Origin: Apricaphanius iberus
Lineage: Eukaryota; Chordata; Actinopteri; Cyprinodontiformes; Aphaniidae
Length of the DNA: 64,000 nucleotides
Direction of reading: 5' to 3'
Assembly: GCA_028564705.1 (NCBI GenBank)
Contig: JAPXFQ010002390.1
Location: forward strand, 184,001-248,000
Made by a program: the position numbers and the translations under genes. This document shows positions 58,250-64,000 of the stretch, one piece after another. Under the pieces are notes generated by a model, which was not told where the DNA came from, searched no databases, and saw nothing but the letters and a program-made list of their open reading frames with translations. The first letter of the stretch is position 1. The number at the start of each line of letters is the position of its first letter.

Positions 58250-60060
58250 TAATAAGCTCCTGTTTTTCTGAATTATTGAGATAAGTTTAAGAAATAAAAA
58301 TAAATACAGCTCTGTTTTTCTGAATTAATAAGTTTTAGAAATCAAAATAGATACAGCTCTGTTTTTCTGAATTATTGAGATAAGTTTAAAAAATAAAAAT
58401 AAATACAGCTCTGTTTTTCTGAATTATTGAGATAAGTTTAAAAAATAAAAATAGATACAACTCTATTTTTCTGAATTATTGAGATAAGTTTAAAAAATAA
58501 AAATAAATACAGCTCTGTTTTTCTGAATTAATAAGTTTTAAAAATAAAAATAGATACAGCTCTGTTTTTCTGAATTATTGAGATAAGTTTAAGAAATAAA
58601 AATAAATACAGCCCTGTTTTTCTGAATTAATAAGTTTTAAAAATAAAAATAAATACAGCTCTGTTTTTCTGAATTATTGAGATAAGTTTAAAAAATAAAA
58701 ATAAATACAGCTCTGTTTTTCTGAATTAATAAGTTTAAAACATAAAAATAAATACAGCTCTGTTTTTCTGAATTAATAAGTTTAAAACATAAAAATAAAT
58801 ACAGCTCTGTTTTTCTGAATTATTGAGATAAGTTTAAAAAATAAAAATAAATACAGCTCTGTTTTTCTTAATTATTGAGATAAGTTTAAGAAATAAAAAT
58901 AAATACAGCCCTGTTTTTCTGAATTAATAAGTTTTAAAAATAAAAATAGATACAGCTCTGTTTTTCTGAATTATTGAGATAAGTTTAAGAAATAAAAATA
59001 AATACAGCTCTGTTTTTCTGAATTAATAAGTTTTAAAAATCAAAATAGATACAGCACTGTTTTTCTGAATTATTGAGATAAGTTTAAAAAATAAAAATAA
59101 ATACAGCTCTGTTTTTCTGAATTAATAAGTTTTAAAAATCAAAATAGATACAGCACTGTTTTTCTGAATTATTGAGATAAGTTTAAAAAATAAAAATAGA
59201 TACAGCTCTGTTTTTCTGAATTATTGAGATAAGTTTAAGAAATAAAAATAAATACAGCTCTGTTTTTCTAAATGAATAAGTTTTAAAAATAAAAATAGAT
59301 ACAGCTCTGTTTTTCTGAATTATTGAGATAAGTTTAAAAAATAAAAATAAATACAGCTCTGTTTTTCTTAATTATTGAGATAAGTTTAAAAAATAAAAAT
59401 AGATACAACTCTATTTTTCTGAATTATTGAGATAAGTTTAAAAAATAAAAATAAATACAGCTCTGTTTTTCTGAATTAATAAGTTTTAAAAATAAAAATA
59501 GATACAGCTCTGTTTTTCTGAATTATTGAGATAAGTTTAAGAAATAAAAATAAATACAGCTCTGTTTTTCTGAATTAATAAGTTTTAAAAATAAAAATAG
59601 ATACAGCTCTGTTTTTCTGAATTATTGAGATAAGTTTAAAAAATAAAAATAAATACAGCTCTGTTTTTCTGAATTAATAAGTTTAAAACATAAAAATAAA
59701 TACAGCTCTGTTTTTCTTAATTATTGAGATAAGTTTAAGAAATAAAAATAAATACAGCCCTGTTTTTCTGAATTAATAAGTTTTAAAAATAAAAATAAAT
59801 ACAGCTCTGTTTTTCTGAATTATTGAGATAAGTTTAAAAAATAAAAATATATACAGCTCTGTTTTTCTGAATTAATAAGTTTAAAACATAAAAATAAATA
59901 CAGCTCTGTTTTTCTTAATTATTGAGATAAGTTTAAGAAATAAAAATAAATACAGCCCTGTTTTTCTGAATTAATAAGTTTTAAAAATAAAAATAAATAC
60001 AGCTCTGTTTTTCCGATTTAATACGTTTTAATAATAAAAAAATGTATACTGTTCTGTTTT
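58250..60060. repeat. AT-rich tandem array of alternating 52-bp and 46-bp units
   Basis: The long unit contains TACAGCTCTGTTTTTCTGAA followed by TTATTGAGATAAGTTTAAAAAATAAAAATAAA; the short unit has TTAATAAGTTTTAAAAATAA instead. Long and short units often alternate, giving a dimer near 98 bp. Variants such as TACAACTCTATTTTTCTG recur far apart (58455 and 59405) with the same neighbours, pointing to block duplication. No coding potential. Confidence 0.95.
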
Positions 60061-60692
60061 TCTGATGGAATGATTGAAACAGGACATGTTTGAGTTCCGC
60101 TTGCTTAGACAGCTAATAATGCCTACAGGCATAGAACATCCATACATTGAAAATACTACCAGCTGGATGGCTGGTGCCAATCTCCAGAGGTCATTGAGTG
60201 GAAGGTGGGGTACACCATGAATATGTCACCAGTCAATTGCAGGGCAATACATTGTGGAATGCCTACACAGTTTATCTTGTCGAGACAGAAAAGTCAAGCT
60301 CGCATTTTGAATGTAAATATCGTTCACGATCAGGTTAATTTAATTGTGGCCACCAAAATCGTGATCACGATCAATATCAGATTAATTTTTTCAGCCCTAT
60401 CATCCACCCATCCATCCTCTGTAGGGTTGGTATTTCTGGATTTGTTCTTTATTTATACTGAAAATTTAGTTGTTCTTTTTTTAGGTCATATTTATGGTGA
60501 TTAATTCACAGCTACCCTGTGATTAATTAGATTAAAATTTTCAATCGTTTGACAGTCCTACAAAAAAAAATAAAAAAAATAAAAGGGAGTTTGATGAAGT
60601 TTGGATGAAGTTTGTGTGTTTTTCCGTTCTTTAAGCGCCGTTTCGAGAACCATTTAAGCACTGGCACCGTTTTAAAAATACCAGTTTGGCAA
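60061..60692. other. Spacer with fragments of miniature elements
   Basis: 60300-60562 contains GTGATCACGATCAATATCAG and ends GTTTGACAGTCCTAC, like part of the 49848 type element. 60640-60692 (ACTGGCACCGTTTTAAAAAT) appears to be the left piece of a further miniature element whose right end (GTCACCCGTCCCTAG) is at 62330-62345. No gene. Confidence 0.35.
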
Positions 60693-62300
60693 TAGGGATG
60701 TCACGGTTACCGGTGTAGCGGTAAACCCCGGTAAAAATGTTAACAATAATGATTACTAGCGATGCACCGAAAATTCGGTCACCGAAACTTTTCGGCCGAA
60801 AATGACCCAAAAGTGCGTTTTCGGTTTTCGGCCAAAAGACCTAAATCACTAAAACAACACAGCCGAATCTTTATTAATTTGATTTATATTGTGCATTGTT
60901 GTTATGTTAGTGCTAAATAAATATCTTCATAGTTTTGTAACTGATTTATTGCAATGCCTTGATTTTAGTGGATTATTAAAACATCATAGCCATAAATGCC
61001 ATGGTTCTAATAATGACAATCATTTCTTTCGGTGTTTCAGTTTTCGGCCTTAGTTTTCTTCATTTTCGGTTTTCAGTTTCGGCCAAGAGTTTTCATTTTG
61101 GTGCATCCCTAATGATTACCGTCTTGTTTTTAAAGAAAAACATATTATCTCGGTGGATTAGGAACGGTGAGCCTTACCAGCCACCGTCTCATCTGCTGAA
61201 GTTGCCGCACTTTTGTAGTTTACAACCAAAACTTTCTCTGAGCTGAAATGATGGCAGAAGGAGACGGCAGCGCTCAGGACATTTATCAGCCCTCAAAGAA
61301 GACAAATTCAGAAGTATGGACATATTTTGGGTATTTGAAGAATACCGAGGGACAGTTGATAGAAGACAGCTTTCCTGTTTGCAGAACGATGCAGGAAAAA
61401 AGTTTCTGCGAAAGGCAGCAACACGTACAGTACATCTGCGTGAATATCAGCCACAACTCTACAGTCCATGCAAGATACGTTAGCGTTTTTCATTAAAATG
61501 CATGATGTGAGGACTTTGGGTCGAGGGAGAGTTCAAGGAGTCGCCCTATAGTGCAGCTGCAGCGCCCCCTGCCAGCATACAAGCCGTGTAATGGATACCG
61601 CCATGTTGAAATGATGCTATGCTTTACAGGGCCTCCAGGGGGCAGATAAGAGTTGGTCGCCAATGCAATAGATCGACTCTCGCCCCATTATTAGGAATTT
61701 ACCAGTGATTACTGACTGAGTTTTTCCCAAATATGCACAACTCACTGGACGGACCCAAACTGAAGATGATACTTTTCTAATAAAGAGGGTTTATTTAGTT
61801 ATCCAAAAATAATATAACACATTGCTGGTGCTATAATCAGTACATGTAATACCCTCGAAACATCCAACAACACATAAATATCATGAAATATTGGAATCAA
61901 TAGCAAATATACCTTGAACTTCTTATATTTTTGCCCTGTTAGATAATGAATTTCTAACCAATCGTTTTCTTTTGATTCAGCCGCAAAAAAATGCTTTAGT
62001 CAAACTCGTAAGTATATCGATATGAACAGTAGAGTAATAATGACTTGCATGCTCAAACCTTGTTCTTTTACTTTCATGTGAAAAGTTGCAATTTTTGATT
62101 AGACTTTTGTTTGTATTATTTTAAAAATAATAAATAAATGTTACACCTTTTCAAAACTGTTTCAGTGTGTGTAGGAATATTGATGCTCTCTAAACATATT
62201 CAACACAGTTTAAAAGAAATACAGCGAGAATACCGAAAACCGTGATTATTTTGGTCCCAATAACCGTGAGGTTAAATTTTTAACATCGTGACAAACCCTG
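60693..62300 (+). mobile_element. hAT transposon remnant with a BED-finger fragment, split by an inner element
   Basis: The ends TAGGGATGTCACGGTTACCG and AACCGTGAGGTTAAATTTTT then AACATCGTGACAAACCCTG are inverted in outline. TTTGGCA flanks both sides (7 of 8 bases of a hAT duplication). The plus ORF 61248-61496 begins MMAEGDGSAQDIYQPSKKTN followed by VWTYFGYLKNTEGQLIED and PVCRT, which is the start of the BED zinc finger of a hAT transposase; the second half of the finger is lost to a frameshift. The catalytic domain is absent. Confidence 0.7.
60757..61111. mobile_element. Inner hAT-type miniature element with perfect 8-bp target duplication
   Basis: The ends TAGCGATGCACCGAAAATTC and TTCATTTTGGTGCATCCCTA are inverted, with ATGATTAC duplicated perfectly at 60749-60756 and 61112-61119. 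The TTTCGGCCGAAAA and TTTTCGGTTTTCGGCC words are typical of this family. 355 bp, inserted in the hAT remnant. Confidence 0.8.
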
Positions 62301-62516
62301 TTTGGCACCAGTATCGGATAAAACCTAAACGTCACCCGTCCCTAGTCACCATGCCTCCGATAGATGAGCTTCCTGGCTACTTCACCACCAGGATACTTCT
62401 TTAGCTGACTGGTTAGTGTGCATTATTTTCACTTGGGAGTCTGGGGATCTAATCCTGCCCGGGCCCTCACCGTGTCACGGGCTCTAAAACAAAAAAAACA
62501 CTGGTTAAACGTAGGT

Positions 62517-62800
62517 TGTATCAATGTGCATGGGGCGGCCATTGCTCAGGAGTTGTTATCAGAGGGTTGGTGGCTCAAACCCCAGCCCCGACAGTCTCTG
62601 TCTCTGTCTCTGTCCTTGGGCAAGACACCTCACCTGTTGCCTGGTGGTCAGAGGGCCCAGTCGTGCCAGTGTCCGGCAGCCTCGCCTCTGTCAGTGCACT
62701 CCAGGGCAGCTGTGGCTACATCGTAGCTTAGCATCATCATCAGTGCCTGAATGGGTGAACGACTGAATGTAGTGTAAAGCGCTTTGGGGTCTACATTTAT
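62517..62800 (+). mobile_element. tRNA-derived SINE
   Basis: GGGGCGGCCATTGCTCAGGA then GTTGTTATCAGAGGGTTGGT and GGCTCAAACCCCAGCCCCGA keeps the spacing of RNA polymerase III A and B boxes of a tRNA-like head. GTCCTTGGGCAAGACACCTCACC and the end GAATGTAGTGTAAAGCGCTT then TGGGGT are standard in fish SINEs of this type. The overlapping ORFs are not genes. Confidence 0.65.
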
Positions 62801-63470
62801 TTATTTAACTTTTTAAGCAAGTCCAACTAAACCATTACTGAGAAATTCCTATGAAACTTTTATATCTGGGCTAATTCAATTAGTTTAGTACAACCAACAT
62901 GATTTGTTTCGTCTTCTACAACCAACTAAATTTTCATATAAAAGTTTTAGTGTTAAGATACGGTCAAATTACTCTATTTAAGTTGCTACAACTCCTTTAT
63001 TTTACTTTCCTTCCACTCAGAAAAGTCTGTGCAAATTGTTACCTCAATTTTATCGAGTAAAAGCAACATATTTCACTAAATCCGAATAAAATAGACATGG
63101 CAGTTCCAGTTTAATTGCCAAACTGTGTTTATTTTAACCAGCTTATATTAATAAAAATAGTTCCAAACTGTTTATTGGGAAAATGTTGCTTTCACCTTGA
63201 TGTTGCGACCAGTTCTTCAGTTTCTGGAAAACAAGAAGAAGATAAGATACATTTGAAACTAATTCATACCAGAAAGTGATCAGTAAACGATGGTGTTGAA
63301 ACCAAAGCTTGACCTTCCCACCTTGTCATCTGCGTATAATGGCTGGTGGTTTCTCTACTTTACTGCAGGTACGTGTGTTGGGAAGCTGCACTAACCTGAT
63401 ATTATAATACAATATTAAGTACCACTAACATAATAATTTTCCCTGTTAAGTTGAAGGCAGAAATGCTCAT
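62801..63470. other. AT-rich spacer, nothing recognised
   Basis: No ORF, repeat family or RNA gene seen. Confidence 0.5.
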
Positions 63471-63477
63471 CCAGAAT

Positions 63478-63765
63478 CAATACATTTCTGAGTTAAGACA
63501 TCTTTCTCCAGCTGCTGCATTTGATACAGTCGGCCATGCCATCCTGCTAACCCGCCTACAGCATTGGGTAGGAATGTCTGGACTTCCTCTGGACTGGGAA
63601 TAGAAGCTTCCATGTGAAGATTGGGGACTCTTCATCAGCTTCCTCCGACCTGTCCTGGGGTGTGCCGCAAGGTTCTGTACTCGGCCCCCTTCTCGTCTTT
63701 CTTTACCTATTACCCTTAGGCGTAATATTCCGTAAGCACAAGGTTTGTTTTTTTTTGTTGTTTTT
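63478..63765 (+). mobile_element. L2-type LINE fragment (reverse transcriptase)
   Basis: Plus-strand translation reads LSPAAAFDTVGHAILLTRLQ, then [13 protein letters not shown] and a stop, then in another frame [20 protein letters not shown] followed by [18 protein letters not shown] and VIFRKHK. This is the palm region of L2-clade reverse transcriptase with an internal deletion. It stops before the YADD block, where a T-rich stretch begins. Confidence 0.75.
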
Positions 63766-64000
63766 TTTAAACCTTTATTCAAATAATTGCTTACAATACA
63801 AAGAACAATTTTACATCATTGAATGTAGTTACAGAAGTTTTATGAACATATAAAGAAAATATCAAAAATAAAAAAAAAGAAAGAAAAGGGAAAGAAAGTC
63901 AAGTTTAGATTTATAAATTATATGAGGAATTGAAATTGATCAAAAATACACTTAGTTTTTATAGCTTTTTTTTTATTTGAAGAGGAAATTGTGTTCATAT
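63766..64000. other. AT-rich window end
   Basis: T-rich then A-rich sequence (CTTTATTCAAATAATTGCTT, AAAAAAAAAGAAAGAAAAGG) that looks like the tail of another retroelement, but too short to classify. Confidence 0.3.

Noticed and set aside
62418..62766. Three overlapping ORFs of 71-102 codons
   Set aside because: They fall in a tRNA-derived SINE and have no family resemblance.

Overview
This is vertebrate, almost certainly teleost, nuclear DNA: multi-exon genes with GT-AG introns, AT-rich introns full of hAT-type miniature elements, Tc1 elements, L2-type LINE remnants, a BEL/Pao retrotransposon, a tRNA-derived SINE and large minisatellites. Four protein-coding genes can be read exon by exon. 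On the minus strand are gle1 (3' end cut by the window edge, start codon at 25,304), odf2 (27,638-50,520) and set (53,728-57,534). On the plus strand, between odf2 and set, lies a two-exon gene for a secreted single-domain CULT (cereblon-type) protein (51,455-52,342). From memory, ODF2-GLE1-...-SET also lie close together on human 9q34.11, with ODF2 upstream of GLE1 on the same strand, so the order here fits conserved linkage.

Layout. 1-25,304: gle1, 15 exons in window. Its last intron holds a 2.7 kb pyrimidine-rich minisatellite, intron 9 a nested set of transposons, intron 5 a 7.6 kb BEL/Pao element, intron 3 several miniature elements and intron 1 a 31-bp minisatellite. 25,305-27,637: spacer with an L1-like LINE remnant. 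27,638-50,520: odf2, 17 exons; its introns hold a (GAAA)-rich tract, a CATC array, two Tc1 elements, L2 remnants and many miniature elements. 50,521-51,454: head-to-head spacer between odf2 and the CULT gene. 52,343-53,030: foldback repeat. 53,030-57,534: set with its 3' UTR. 57,535-64,000: set promoter region, then a 1.8 kb AT-rich tandem array, nested hAT elements, a SINE and an L2 fragment; no host gene seen.

The host genes do unrelated jobs: mRNA export (Gle1), centriole/sperm-tail scaffold (Odf2), histone chaperone/PP2A inhibitor (Set), and a secreted protein of unknown function (CULT). They share location, not a pathway. Most of the window (by eye well over half) is repeat-derived intron. 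Exons were placed by matching reading phase across every junction and by comparison with human proteins recalled from memory; no search was run.
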